From the NCBI RefSeq assembly GCF_001664485.1, contig NZ_CP013630.1, positions 3,227,001-3,291,000 on the forward strand: 64,000 bases of DNA. The letters run 5' to 3'. The DNA comes from Rhizobium sp. N324 (GTDB taxonomy: Bacteria; Pseudomonadota; Alphaproteobacteria; Rhizobiales; Rhizobiaceae). Positions 55,110-64,000 of this stretch are shown piece after piece (the first letter of the stretch is position 1; every line of letters starts with the position of its first letter). Under the pieces are notes generated by a model that saw only the letters and a program-made list of their open reading frames with translations, had not been told where the DNA came from and searched no databases. The translations under genes and the position numbers were made by a program.

Positions 55110-55131
55110 ATGTAGCTACATGCAGCCACAT
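55110..55131. promoter_or_regulatory. Tandem palindromic operator of the toxin-antitoxin operon
   Basis: ATGTAGCTACAT (55110-55121) is a perfect 12-bp palindrome. ATGCAGCCACAT (55120-55131) is an imperfect second copy sharing two bases with it. They start nine bases before the antitoxin ATG, a typical place for antitoxin binding and autoregulation. Confidence 0.65.
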
Positions 55132-55150
55132 CGTCAACGTCGCCACAAGT

Positions 55151-55178
55151 AAAAGGCCCGCCGTCGCCGGCAGGCCTT
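55151..55178 (-). terminator. Rho-independent terminator of the aminotransferase gene
   Basis: On the minus strand AAGGCC-T-GCCG, loop GCGA, CGGC-G-GGCCTT is followed by TTAC. It lies 24 bases after the aatA stop. Confidence 0.75.
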
Positions 55179-55201
55179 CGATCGAGACTGTCGCAGTCCG
55201 C

Positions 55202-56458
<1,257 letters not shown>

Positions 56459-56643
56459 TTAGCTCTATGTCCAATGTATGACGGCATTTCAAGCGCAAAG
56501 GCGTGATGGGGGCAATGATTCTTATTGATCGTTTCGCCGCACCGGCGAGCCGACCCCCTGTGCTCTTCGGCATGGCTTGCGGCGCCCAGCCATAATCAAT
56601 CTGGATGAATTGTTTTTTAAGGTATTGCTGATGAACGGCAACC

Positions 56644-56796
56644 ATGACAAAGCCGCCTCGCCGCCGACCGCGAGATCCCGTTCAGCCCGATCTTCCTCTC
56701 GATCCGATGCCGGCGCGTATCGTGCCGGCCGCCCCGGAAGCATCCGGCATGTTCGCGGCTGCTGCCATCGCGATTTTCGGCGCCTATGTCTTTTAA
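56644..56796 (+). CDS. Small hypothetical protein (50 aa) with C-terminal membrane segment
   Basis: A frame of 50 residues begins MTKPPRRRPRDPVQPDLPLD and ends GMFAAAAIAIFGAYVF. The basic, Pro-rich N-terminus followed by one hydrophobic segment suggests a small inner-membrane protein with the N-terminus in the cytosol. There is no clear Shine-Dalgarno. It lies 141 bases upstream of the sortase substrate on the same strand, between aatA and that gene. The composition is persuasive but the frame is short and I know no family for it. Confidence 0.45.
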   Translation: MTKPPRRRPRDPVQPDLPLDPMPARIVPAAPEASGMFAAAAIAIFGAYVF

Positions 56797-56937
56797 AATC
56801 AGACAGATCGTCGGATTTCGTCATCGCCACGAATAAGCCGCAACAAATGCCGCACGCCGCCGCAATTCGGTCGCGAGCGCGCCGAGATCGAAGCCGCATC
56901 ATTGCGTTATCCAAAATTGGTTATTGAGGGTACGCCA

Positions 56938-59322
56938 ATGTTTCTGGAAGATGAGTTCGCCATCGGGCGCATGCGCATGCGCCGGATTTCCATTTCATTT
57001 CTTGTCGCCGCCACCGCCTTTGTCGCCTGTGTCATGGCAATACTGGGGCTTGCCTCCGCCGCCCGCGCCGAGACACAGCAGGCATCCGGCCAACTCGTGG
57101 CCTTCGTCCGGCCGAACGACGTCAACAGCGGCTCGCTGCTCTTCCCGTCGAAGGAGCCGGGCTTTTATGTCGAAGCGCCGCGGCTGAAGACCGACGTCGC
57201 AATCGATGTGTCCGGCCCGATCGCACGGGTGAAGGTGACACAGCGTTTCCAGAACCCGAGCCAGGGCTGGGTCGAGGGCACCTATGTGTTCCCGCTGCCG
57301 GAGAATTCCGCCGTCGACGCGCTGAAGATGCAGATCGGCGAACGCTTCATCGAAGGCCAGATTAAGCCGCGCCAGGAAGCCCGCGAGATCTACGAGCAGG
57401 CCAAGGCCGAGGGCAAGAAGACGGCGCTTCTCGAACAGCAGCGGCCGAACATCTTCACCAACCAGGTCGCCAATATCGGCCCCGGGGAAGAGATCGTCGT
57501 TCAGATCGAATATCAGCAGACGGTCCACCAGTCGGGCGGCGCGTTCTCACTGCGCTTCCCGATGGTCGTCGCCCCGCGCTACAATCCGGCCCCGATCGTC
57601 CAGACCGTCGAGTTCAACAACGGCGCCGGTTTCGCCACGCCGCGCGATCCGGTGGAAAACCGCGAGAAGATCGAAGCCCCCGCGCTCGATCCGCGCGAAA
57701 ATGCGAAGATCCATCCAGTTTCGCTGACCGTCGACCTCAAGGCCGGCTTCCCGCTCGGCGACGTCAAATCGTCCTTCCACGAGGTCGATATCCGCCAGGA
57801 CGGCGATCAGGCGAAAACGATCAGCCTGAAGGGAGACGCCGTTCCCGCCGACAAGGATTTCGAGCTCACCTGGAAAGCTGCCCCCGGCAAGCTGCCAAGT
57901 GCCGGCCTCTTCCGCGAGGTGAAGGATGGCAAGACCTATCTGCTCGCCTTCGTCACTCCGCCCACGGCGCCGGATGCGGCAGCCGCGCCGGCAAAACGCG
58001 AAGTGGTCTTCGTCATCGACAATTCCGGTTCCATGTCCGGCCCGTCGATCGAGCAGGCAAGGCAGAGCCTGGCGCTTGCCATCTCCAGGCTGAACCCCGA
58101 CGACCGCTTCAACGTCATTCGTTTCGACGACACGATGACCGACTATTTCAACGGCCTCGTCGCCGCCACCCCGGATAACCGTGAAAAGGCGATCGCCTAT
58201 GTCAGGGGCCTGACCGCAGACGGCGGCACGGAAATGCTGCCCGCGCTCGAGGATGCGCTGCGCAATCAGGGACCGGTCGCAACCGGAGCACTGCGGCAGG
58301 TCGTGTTTCTGACCGACGGTGCGATCGGCAACGAGCAGCAGCTCTTCCAGGAAATCACCGCAAACCGCGGCGACGCCCGCGTCTTCACCGTCGGCATCGG
58401 CTCGGCGCCGAACACTTATTTCATGACCAAGGCCGCCGAAATCGGCCGTGGGACCTTCACGCAGATCGGCTCGGCCGATCAGGTGGCAAGCCGAATGGGC
58501 GAGCTTTTCGCCAAGCTGCAGAACCCCGCCATGACCGATATATCAGCGCATTTCGAAGGCATCGCCGCCGAGGACATCACGCCGAACCCGATGCCGGACC
58601 TTTACAGCGGTGAACCCGTCGTTCTCACCGCGGAGTTGCCTGGGAATAAGCCCGCCGGCAAGCTTGAGATCGTCGGCAAGACCGGCGATCAGCCCTGGCG
58701 CGTCGAAATGGATATCGCCAACGCCGCCGGTGGCGGCGGCATCTCCAAGCTGTGGGCGCGACGTAAGATCGACGACTTCGAAGCCCGCGCCTATGAGCGT
58801 CAGGATCCGGCTGCGCTCGACAAGGATATCGAGACGGTGGCGCTCACCCATCACCTCGTCTCCCGCCTCACCAGCCTGGTCGCCGTCGACGTCACCCCGT
58901 CGCGGCCGGCCGGCGAGCCGCTCGGCTCGGCGAAACTGCCGCTCAACCTGCCAGAAGGTTGGGACTTCGATAAAGTCTTCGGCGAAGACGCTACGCCTCC
59001 GGCCGGCGGAGAACGTTATGGCGCGGCTACGCCCGCAGGAAACGCCGGACCGCAGCAGGCCGCGGCCGGAACGCGGGATCTCGCCGCATCGCCCGAGATC
59101 GCAAACCTGATGGCCGCAGCCCCGACCGCTAAGGCCGCGACGATGATCGCGCAGAAGAGTTCGACCGTGAACCTGCCGCAGACGGCAACGCGCGCCGACG
59201 AGCAGATCATCCGCGGGCTTACCATGCTGCTCCTGGCGCTGACGGCGGCAAGCGGGCTCGCCGTCTGGCGTCGGCGCATCAAACGCATGATCGCACTCGG
59301 AGCCAAGCCAAATGGTCTCTAG
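56938..59322 (+). CDS. VIT/VWA-domain sortase-substrate protein
   Basis: This 794-residue exported protein has an N-terminal membrane or signal segment (about residues 18-42, SFLVAATAFVACVMAILGLA). A VIT domain follows (AIDVSGPIARVKVTQRFQNP, GTYVFPLPENSAVDALKMQI), then a VWA domain with the metal site VVFVIDNSGSMSGPSI. It ends in a sorting signal: LPQTA (746-750), a hydrophobic stretch GLTMLLLALTAASGLAVW and a basic tail RRRIKRM. This is the plan of the 'marine proteobacterial sortase target' family. The next gene is the matching sortase and overlaps it by 11 bases. The role of the product in the envelope is unknown. Confidence 0.93.
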   Translation: MFLEDEFAIGRMRMRRISISFLVAATAFVACVMAILGLASAARAETQQASGQLVAFVRPNDVNSGSLLFPSKEPGFYVEAPRLKTDVAIDVSGPIARVKVTQRFQNPSQGWVEGTYVFPLPENSAVDALKMQIGERFIEGQIKPRQEAREIYEQAKAEGKKTALLEQQRPNIFTNQVANIGPGEEIVVQIEYQQTVHQSGGAFSLRFPMVVAPRYNPAPIVQTVEFNNGAGFATPRDPVENREKIEAPALDPRENAKIHPVSLTVDLKAGFPLGDVKSSFHEVDIRQDGDQAKTISLKGDAVPADKDFELTWKAAPGKLPSAGLFREVKDGKTYLLAFVTPPTAPDAAAAPAKREVVFVIDNSGSMSGPSIEQARQSLALAISRLNPDDRFNVIRFDDTMTDYFNGLVAATPDNREKAIAYVRGLTADGGTEMLPALEDALRNQGPVATGALRQVVFLTDGAIGNEQQLFQEITANRGDARVFTVGIGSAPNTYFMTKAAEIGRGTFTQIGSADQVASRMGELFAKLQNPAMTDISAHFEGIAAEDITPNPMPDLYSGEPVVLTAELPGNKPAGKLEIVGKTGDQPWRVEMDIANAAGGGGISKLWARRKIDDFEARAYERQDPAALDKDIETVALTHHLVSRLTSLVAVDVTPSRPAGEPLGSAKLPLNLPEGWDFDKVFGEDATPPAGGERYGAATPAGNAGPQQAAAGTRDLAASPEIANLMAAAPTAKAATMIAQKSSTVNLPQTATRADEQIIRGLTMLLLALTAASGLAVWRRRIKRMIALGAKPNGL

Positions 59323-60085
59323 GCTCCTCGCTAGCCAGAACGAGGAAGCGGCCGAATTCGAGCCGCTTCCGACCTATCTGGAACTCGCCATGGCCGCTGC
59401 CACGGCCCACGACAGGCCGAAGGCGCGCCAGAGGAAGGGTTTCTTCTTCTGGCGTCTTTCCTCGATAGAAAAAGCCATAGCGGTCGCCATTGCCGGCCTT
59501 GCGCTTTACGGCTTGGCGTTGATCGGCGACGGCTTCCTGCTGAAGGCGAAGGCGGAGCTCTCCCAGATCCTGCTGAAACGCGCCTTCGCCGCGGAACTCA
59601 AGGGCCAGGAGACAAAACCCTGGCCTTGGGCTGATTTCACCACGGAGGCCAAGGTGCGTGCGCCGCGCCTCGGCAAGGAGGCGATCGTGCTGTCCGGCGC
59701 TTCCGGCGAAGCTCTCGCCTTTGGACCTGCCTGGCTCGCCAACACGCCGCAGCCAGGCGATGAAGGCACCGCTGTTATCGCCGCTCATCGCGACACCCAC
59801 TTTCGCTGGCTGCAATATATAAAGCCCGGCGATACCATCGAGGTCACCCGTCGTGACGGCAAGGTCCTGACCTTCAAGGCCGGCGAAGGCCGCATCGCCC
59901 CCTGGGATGCCAGCGGCATCGATCCCGCCTCCAACGGCCGCCATCTGGTGCTGACCACCTGCTGGCCTTTCGATGCGACCGAACGCGGGCCGTTGCGCTA
60001 TATCCTCGAAGCCGAACTGGTCGATGGACAAGCGACAGGTTCCGTTCAACCGGCAAACACAAAGCCGTTATATCGGACCGAATGA
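59312..60085 (+). CDS. Class GN sortase
   Basis: This 257-residue sortase of the Gram-negative GN class has one membrane segment (AIAVAIAGLALYGLALIGD, residues 54-73), so the catalytic domain faces the periplasm. The catalytic residues are visible: His159 in VIAAHRDTHFRWL, Cys217 in HLVLTTCWPF and an Arg at 225 or 229 in ATERGPLRY. It is expected to cleave the LPQTA signal of the upstream gene and join the product to an unknown envelope nucleophile. Its ATG overlaps the substrate gene by 11 bases, consistent with coupled translation. Confidence 0.95.
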   Translation: MVSRLLASQNEEAAEFEPLPTYLELAMAAATAHDRPKARQRKGFFFWRLSSIEKAIAVAIAGLALYGLALIGDGFLLKAKAELSQILLKRAFAAELKGQETKPWPWADFTTEAKVRAPRLGKEAIVLSGASGEALAFGPAWLANTPQPGDEGTAVIAAHRDTHFRWLQYIKPGDTIEVTRRDGKVLTFKAGEGRIAPWDASGIDPASNGRHLVLTTCWPFDATERGPLRYILEAELVDGQATGSVQPANTKPLYRTE

Positions 60086-60144
60086 GGGTTGAAGCTCTCC
60101 CCTGCCCGCTCCACGTTCCAGCGTGACAGACGATGGGAAGCAAG

Positions 60145-61287
60145 ATGACCAGAATATCCGCCTTTCAAATCGCCGCAGCGCTGCTTCTGATCGGCGCCCT
60201 ATCAGCCGAGGCGGCCGACACCGTCAATACGCAGGATCTGGCGGTCCGTGTCGACAAGCTCGCCGACGGTCTCGACCATCCCTGGGCGGTCGAGGTGCTG
60301 CCCGACGGCGCCTACCTCGTCACCGAGCGGCCGGGCCGGATGCGCATCATCCGCGAGGGCAAGGTCTCCGACCCGATCGCCGGCGTGCCCAAAGTCAGCG
60401 CCCGTGGCCAGGGTGGCTTGATGGACGTGGCACTCTCTCCGGATTTTGCGACATCGAGAAAACTCTATTTCACCGCCGCCATCGCTAATGGACAGGGCTC
60501 CGGCACCGAAGCCTTCAGCGCCACGCTTTCCACCGACGAGACGAGACTGGACGCCGTCTCGCCTGTTTTCACCATGCAGCGCTTTACCTCAGGCAATATC
60601 CAGTACGGCTCGCGCATTGCCATTGCCCGTGACGGTTCGCTGTTCATCAGCGTCGGCGACCGCGGCGACCGCGACCGCTCGCAGGACTGGCGGGACGATG
60701 CCGGCTCGATCATCCACATCAATGCCGACGGCAGCATCCCGGCCGACAATCCCTTCAAGGACGGCGGCAAGGCGCTGCCGGAAATCTGGTCGAAAGGTCA
60801 TCGCAATCCACAGGGCATCACCTTCGATAGCAAGGACGGCAAACTCTATACCGTCGAACATGGCGCGCGCGGCGGCGACGAGATCAATCAGCCCGAAGCG
60901 GGCAAAAATTATGGCTGGCCGATCATCACCTACGGCCGCGATTATTCGGGTGCCGAGATCGGCGAGGGCACCGCGAAGGAAGGGCTGGAACAGCCACTGC
61001 ATTACTGGGATCCATCGATCGCTCCCGGCGCGCTCACCATCTATCGCGGCGCCATGTTTCCGGAATGGGACGGCAATTTCCTCGTCGCGGCGCTGAAGTT
61101 CCAACTGCTCTCGCGCATGCAGCACAACGAGAGCGGCGCCTTCGTCGCCGAAGAGCGCCTGTTCGAGGGCGAATACGGCCGCATTCGCGATGTCATCGTC
61201 GCGCCCGACGGGGCGCTGCTGATGGTGACGGACGAAGATAACGGCGCGCTGCTCAGGGTTTCGCGCGCTGAGGCCAATAACGGCTGA
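60145..61287 (+). CDS. PQQ-dependent sugar dehydrogenase (GSDH/YliI-like, periplasmic)
   Basis: This 380-residue protein has a signal peptide (MTRISAFQIAAALLLIGALS with AEA cleavage) and the six-bladed propeller of soluble glucose/aldose dehydrogenases. Typical segments are VDKLADGLDHPWAVEVLPDG, VTERPGRMRI, ARGQGGLMDVALSPDF, EIWSKGHRNPQGITFDSKDG and LYTVEHGARGGDEINQPEAG. These enzymes oxidise sugars with PQQ as cofactor in the periplasm. The ATG at 60145 has GGGAAG upstream; 60133 is an alternative. The true substrate is unknown, and it follows the sortase on the same strand. Confidence 0.93.
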   Translation: MTRISAFQIAAALLLIGALSAEAADTVNTQDLAVRVDKLADGLDHPWAVEVLPDGAYLVTERPGRMRIIREGKVSDPIAGVPKVSARGQGGLMDVALSPDFATSRKLYFTAAIANGQGSGTEAFSATLSTDETRLDAVSPVFTMQRFTSGNIQYGSRIAIARDGSLFISVGDRGDRDRSQDWRDDAGSIIHINADGSIPADNPFKDGGKALPEIWSKGHRNPQGITFDSKDGKLYTVEHGARGGDEINQPEAGKNYGWPIITYGRDYSGAEIGEGTAKEGLEQPLHYWDPSIAPGALTIYRGAMFPEWDGNFLVAALKFQLLSRMQHNESGAFVAEERLFEGEYGRIRDVIVAPDGALLMVTDEDNGALLRVSRAEANNG

Positions 61288-61291
61288 AAGA

Positions 61292-61747
61292 TCACAACGC
61301 CCCACGCAGCTCCTTGCGGATGACGAATTTCAGCCCGGACCAAATCTCGTCGACGGCGCAGACCTTGACGTCGACAAGACCGGTCGGAAGGAGGGTCTCC
61401 CGCAGAACGTCCTCGGTGACATCGGTCGGCACCCGCGAAATCTTTTTCGGCCAGGAGATCCAGAGCATGCCGTCCGGCTTGAGAATACCGAAGAGCTTAA
61501 CCGCGACAGCCTCCAGCGCCGCTCGTTCGGTCACAAACAGATGCACATAGTCGAACGCCCGTCGAGGCGTCTCCGGAAGCGCAAGCGTGACCGAGGCAAA
61601 ACTATCGAAGCCATGGATGTCGCCCATCGTTTCGGGAACGCCGAGAAGAGCAGCCGCCTGCCCGCGCCCAAGGCCGAGCTTGCTCGCCAGCGGCCTGCCT
61701 GAATATCCTGCCGTATCGCCGGCCAGCTGGCTTTCTTCGTGTCGCAT
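61292..61747 (-). CDS. DUF3052 family protein
   Basis: This 151-residue protein matches DUF3052: SGRPLASKLGLGRGQAAALL near the start, RAFDYVHLFVTERAALEAVA in the middle, then LKPDGMLWISWPKKISRVPT and ALRETLL-like VLRETLLPTGLVDVKVCAVD. Small cytosolic members of the family are widespread in Actinobacteria and Proteobacteria; the function is unknown. The ATG at 61747 follows GGAG. It ends four bases after the convergent dehydrogenase stop. Confidence 0.92.
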   Translation of the reverse strand: MRHEESQLAGDTAGYSGRPLASKLGLGRGQAAALLGVPETMGDIHGFDSFASVTLALPETPRRAFDYVHLFVTERAALEAVAVKLFGILKPDGMLWISWPKKISRVPTDVTEDVLRETLLPTGLVDVKVCAVDEIWSGLKFVIRKELRGAL

Positions 61748-61846
61748 CCTGTCATCTCCGCCGACAGGCATGAAGTCTTCACCCTTGCCTTGAGGAAACG
61801 CAACTGCTAACCGCTGAGGCACATCCCCTTCCCCATCGAGGACGAC

Positions 61847-62737
61847 ATGACGCGCGCTCAGGCGAACCTCCTGCTATTGCTCGCAGCCGCCATCTGGGGC
61901 GGAGGCTTCGTTGCCCAGTCGACGGCGATGAAGGCGGTCGGCCCCTTCTGGTTCATCGCCCTGCGTTTTGCCGTCGCCACGCTGGCTGTGTTGCCTTTCG
62001 TCGTGTTTGAAGCGCGCAAAGCCAAGGCGAAGACAAGCGCTCGCCATGCGAAACTCTATATCCTCACCGGCCTTGCCCTGTTCAGCGGCGCAGTCACGCA
62101 GCAGGTCGGGCTGCAGACGACGACTGTGACGAATTCCAGCTTCATCACCGGCCTCTATGTCGTCTTCGTGCCGCTGATTGCCGTGTTCTTCCTGCGCCGC
62201 GCCCCGCATTGGATCATCTGGCCGGGCGCGCTGATGGCCGTCGCCGGCATCTATCTCCTGTCAGGTGGCCATCTCTCGGCGCTCACGTCAGGCGATCTCC
62301 TGACCGTCGCCTGCGCCGTCTTCTGGGCAATCCAGATCACCCTTGCCGGCACGACCGTTTCTGCGACAGGAAGGCCGCTGGCGCTCTCGGCCACGCAATT
62401 CGCCGTCACCGCCGTCTGTGCGTTCGCGATTGCCGCAGCCTTTGAACCGATCACCCTGTCGGCGATATGGGCGGCAGGACCCGAGATCCTCTATGTCGGC
62501 ATCTTCTCCTCCGGCCTCGCCTTCGTGCTGCAGGTGATCGCCCAGCGCTACACGACACCTTCGCAGGCCGCGATCTTCCTTTCCTCCGAAGCGCTTTTCG
62601 GCGCCGCGCTCGCAGCCCTGCTGCTCGACGAGACGATGCCGGCGACCGGTTATGCAGGTTGCGCGCTCATGTTTATCGCTATGCTTGTAGTCGAACTCGT
62701 ACCCGGATTCGCGCGGCGACGTGTGCCAGCCGCCTGA
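61847..62737 (+). CDS. EamA/DMT-family transporter
   Basis: This 296-residue inner-membrane protein has ten membrane segments in two EamA repeats. The first repeat starts ANLLLLLAAAIWGGGFVAQS, and the second contains GDLLTVACAVFWAIQITLAG. Small transporters of this type export amino acids or metabolites. It is divergent from DUF3052. The paralogue at 2604-3503 is only distantly similar. The substrate is unknown. Confidence 0.93.
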   Translation: MTRAQANLLLLLAAAIWGGGFVAQSTAMKAVGPFWFIALRFAVATLAVLPFVVFEARKAKAKTSARHAKLYILTGLALFSGAVTQQVGLQTTTVTNSSFITGLYVVFVPLIAVFFLRRAPHWIIWPGALMAVAGIYLLSGGHLSALTSGDLLTVACAVFWAIQITLAGTTVSATGRPLALSATQFAVTAVCAFAIAAAFEPITLSAIWAAGPEILYVGIFSSGLAFVLQVIAQRYTTPSQAAIFLSSEALFGAALAALLLDETMPATGYAGCALMFIAMLVVELVPGFARRRVPAA

Positions 62738-63225
62738 ACACGCGTCCAAATATGGGTGAGTGGCGTCTTTTAAAAAAATTTGTCGGAACCGAGAAGACGC
62801 GTTTACGTTGCACTTTTGGGAAAATCTGCTCGAAATTTATATTGCAGACGATATAAAACGTTAATCATTCCCTATCGGCGACGGAAATTTTGCGTTTTTG
62901 CGCAAATTGGATATCCGGGCGGGTGTGCTGCGGCCAACACGGCAAAAAACTTTTACTTGCCAAAATTCGTTTAACGCAGCACTCTCAGCGCGTTCGGGCA
63001 TTTTGCGAGCATGGGAAGTCCTTAAGTATTTGCGCGCCGGGAACGCCAATTATCCCGGTCAGCCGGTTCCGATAATGGCGGGCGAAAGTCCTGCCTGGAG
63101 CAGGCCGAGGTAGAGGGGACCTTTTTCTCACATTTCAAGAATTGCCTGCCAACACCTCCCGCAAGGGAGGCAATGCTATGATGCTGCCCGTGTGGATGGC
63201 GGGCAGAGAGAAAAGGACCTGACGC
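62738..63225 (+). other. Long leader region before the cold-shock gene
   Basis: These 488 bases between the EamA gene and the cold-shock gene show no supportable protein. The left part is AT-rich with several poly-A or poly-T stretches and could hold the promoter. The last 90 bases before the csp start have three possible helices: ATTGCCT/AGGCAAT (63141-63147/63168-63174), CCTCCC/GGGAGG (63155-63160/63165-63170) and CTGCCCG/CGGGCAG (63184-63190/63200-63206). The first two cannot form together. Confidence 0.5.
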
Positions 63226-63441
63226 ATGGCAGAGACTGGCACTGTAAAATTCTTCAATACCGACAAAGGCTTCGGCTTCATCAAGCCGGACCGGGGCGGC
63301 GCCGATATCTTCGTTCACATTTCTGCCGTTCAAGCCTCCGGGCTGGCCGGCCTGACGGAAAATCAGAAGGTAAGCTTCGACACGGAGCCGGATCGCCGCG
63401 GCAAGGGCCCCAAGGCCGTCAATCTGCAGATTGCGGGCTGA
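63226..63441 (+). CDS. Cold-shock domain protein (CspA family)
   Basis: This 71-residue protein is one cold-shock domain. RNP-1 reads KGFGFIKPD and RNP-2 reads IFVHISAVQ; the start ETGTVKFFNTDKGFGF is typical of rhizobial CspA. It binds single-stranded RNA and DNA and keeps mRNA unfolded. The Shine-Dalgarno is AAAAGGA seven bases before the ATG. A long structured leader upstream suggests control at the RNA level. A rho-independent terminator follows. Confidence 0.98.
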   Translation: MAETGTVKFFNTDKGFGFIKPDRGGADIFVHISAVQASGLAGLTENQKVSFDTEPDRRGKGPKAVNLQIAG

Positions 63442-63474
63442 ACCCTTAACAAGGCTGTCGAATTTCGAGTTGAA

Positions 63475-63498
63475 GCCCGGCAGCAATGCCGGGTTTTG
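63475..63498 (+). terminator. Rho-independent terminator of the cold-shock gene
   Basis: CCCGGC-AGCAAT-GCCGGG followed by TTTTG, 35 bases after the csp stop. Confidence 0.85.
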
Positions 63499-63584
63499 TC
63501 GTTCAGCCTTCGTTCAGCTACCAATCGATAGTACTGTCATCATCGAGAAAGGAACCGGCGTTCGGTTCCCGGGATTAGGACTTT

Positions 63585-64000
63585 ATGCTGATGAACAGGC
63601 TCGCCAAGACTCTTCTGCTGACGGCAACGGCTGCCGCACTCACGCTTTCCGCCATCGGCGAGGCATCGGCCCGCGACCGTCATTGGCGCCATCACAACGG
63701 CAATGATGCACTCGTGGGCGGCGCCGTCGGTCTCGCGACCGGCCTGATCGTCGGCTCGGCCATCGCTAATGCCAATAATGGTCCCGCCTACGAAGAGCGC
63801 CGCTACATCGACCCGGCCTACGAGCCGGATTATTACGAGCCTGCCCCGGTCTATCGCGCCCCGCGCCGAGTCTATGTCGAGCAGCCGCAATATGTCGAGC
63901 AGCCGCGATACTATGCGCCGGCCCGCGCCGCCGTGGAGCCCTGGTCGCCGCAATGGGAGCGTTACTGCGCTTACCGCTACCGCTCCTTCGATCCGCGCAG
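63585..64000 (+). CDS. BA14K family protein (C-terminus cut by window edge)
   Basis: The visible 138 residues begin MLMNRLAKTLLLTATAAALT with a signal peptide ending near SAIGEASA. Then comes a hydrophobic Gly/Ala stretch (LVGGAVGLATGLIVGSAIAN), a Tyr- and Pro-rich linker, and WERYCAYRYRSFDPR, the start of the BA14K signature. BA14K was first described in Brucella as an immunoreactive lectin-like protein; in rhizobia its role is unknown. Start 63585 has AGGA five bases upstream. The end lies beyond the window. Confidence 0.9.
   Translation, partial: MLMNRLAKTLLLTATAAALTLSAIGEASARDRHWRHHNGNDALVGGAVGLATGLIVGSAIANANNGPAYEERRYIDPAYEPDYYEPAPVYRAPRRVYVEQPQYVEQPRYYAPARAAVEPWSPQWERYCAYRYRSFDPR

Noticed and set aside
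56577..56927. 116-codon plus-strand frame before the sortase substrate
   Set aside because: Arg/Ser-rich shadow composition; the shorter frame at 56644-56796 is more protein-like.

Overview
The window looks like a chromosomal segment of a Rhizobium of the etli/leguminosarum group (Alphaproteobacteria, Hyphomicrobiales). The grounds are high-GC coding sequence, many short palindromic intergenic repeats of the rhizobial mosaic type, and a gene order I recognise from rhizobia: greA-lpcC/lpsB, dctA/dctBD, lrp-trxB-lsrB followed by tandem AbcR small RNAs. No ribosomal RNA, tRNA, phage, insertion sequence or CRISPR array was seen. All family names come from reading the translations; no database search was run.

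Layout. 1-8.4 kb holds accessory genes: a cut-off Crp/Fnr regulator, small DUF6894, DUF427, B3/4 and GYD proteins, an EamA exporter, an AraC regulator, an APH(3')-II-like kinase and two TonB-like DUF930 proteins. 8.5-21.4 kb is a housekeeping block, mostly on the minus strand: yqeY, dnaG, recQ, kbl, tdh, a GFA protein and rpoD, a stretched-out macromolecular-synthesis operon, with carA divergent from yqeY. 21.5-31.9 kb carries an adenylate cyclase with TPRs, an ABM monooxygenase, MATE and TetA-type efflux pumps, a YpfJ-type peptidase and carB. 32-34.7 kb is a two-gene DNA-repair operon (radical SAM protein, then a DUF4130-UdgX fusion) behind a LexA box. 34.9-44.6 kb runs greA, lpcC, dctA, dctB, dctD, lrp, trxB, lsrB and two tandem AbcR-type sRNAs. 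44.6-52.4 kb has an ArsR-MFS-Old Yellow Enzyme operon, a streptomycin-kinase homologue, a LysR/epimerase pair, GrpB, DUF2188 and a Ca2+/H+ antiporter. 52.4-56.4 kb has a two-gene glycosyltransferase operon, a VapBC-type toxin-antitoxin pair and an aspartate aminotransferase. 56.6-64 kb has a class GN sortase with its VIT/VWA substrate, a PQQ-type sugar dehydrogenase, DUF3052, an EamA exporter, a cold-shock protein and the start of a BA14K protein.

How the genes work together. The dct genes form a complete C4-dicarboxylate uptake system. In the dctA-dctB intergenic region one can read a sigma-54 promoter, an IHF-like site and two palindromes placed where DctD should bind. The two AbcR-type RNAs have matching promoters and terminators, which suggests two separately transcribed Hfq-class regulators of ABC-transporter mRNAs. 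The radical SAM/UdgX operon is translationally coupled, and its LexA box covers the likely -10 region, so it is probably SOS-induced. The sortase and its substrate overlap, and the substrate ends in a sorting signal.
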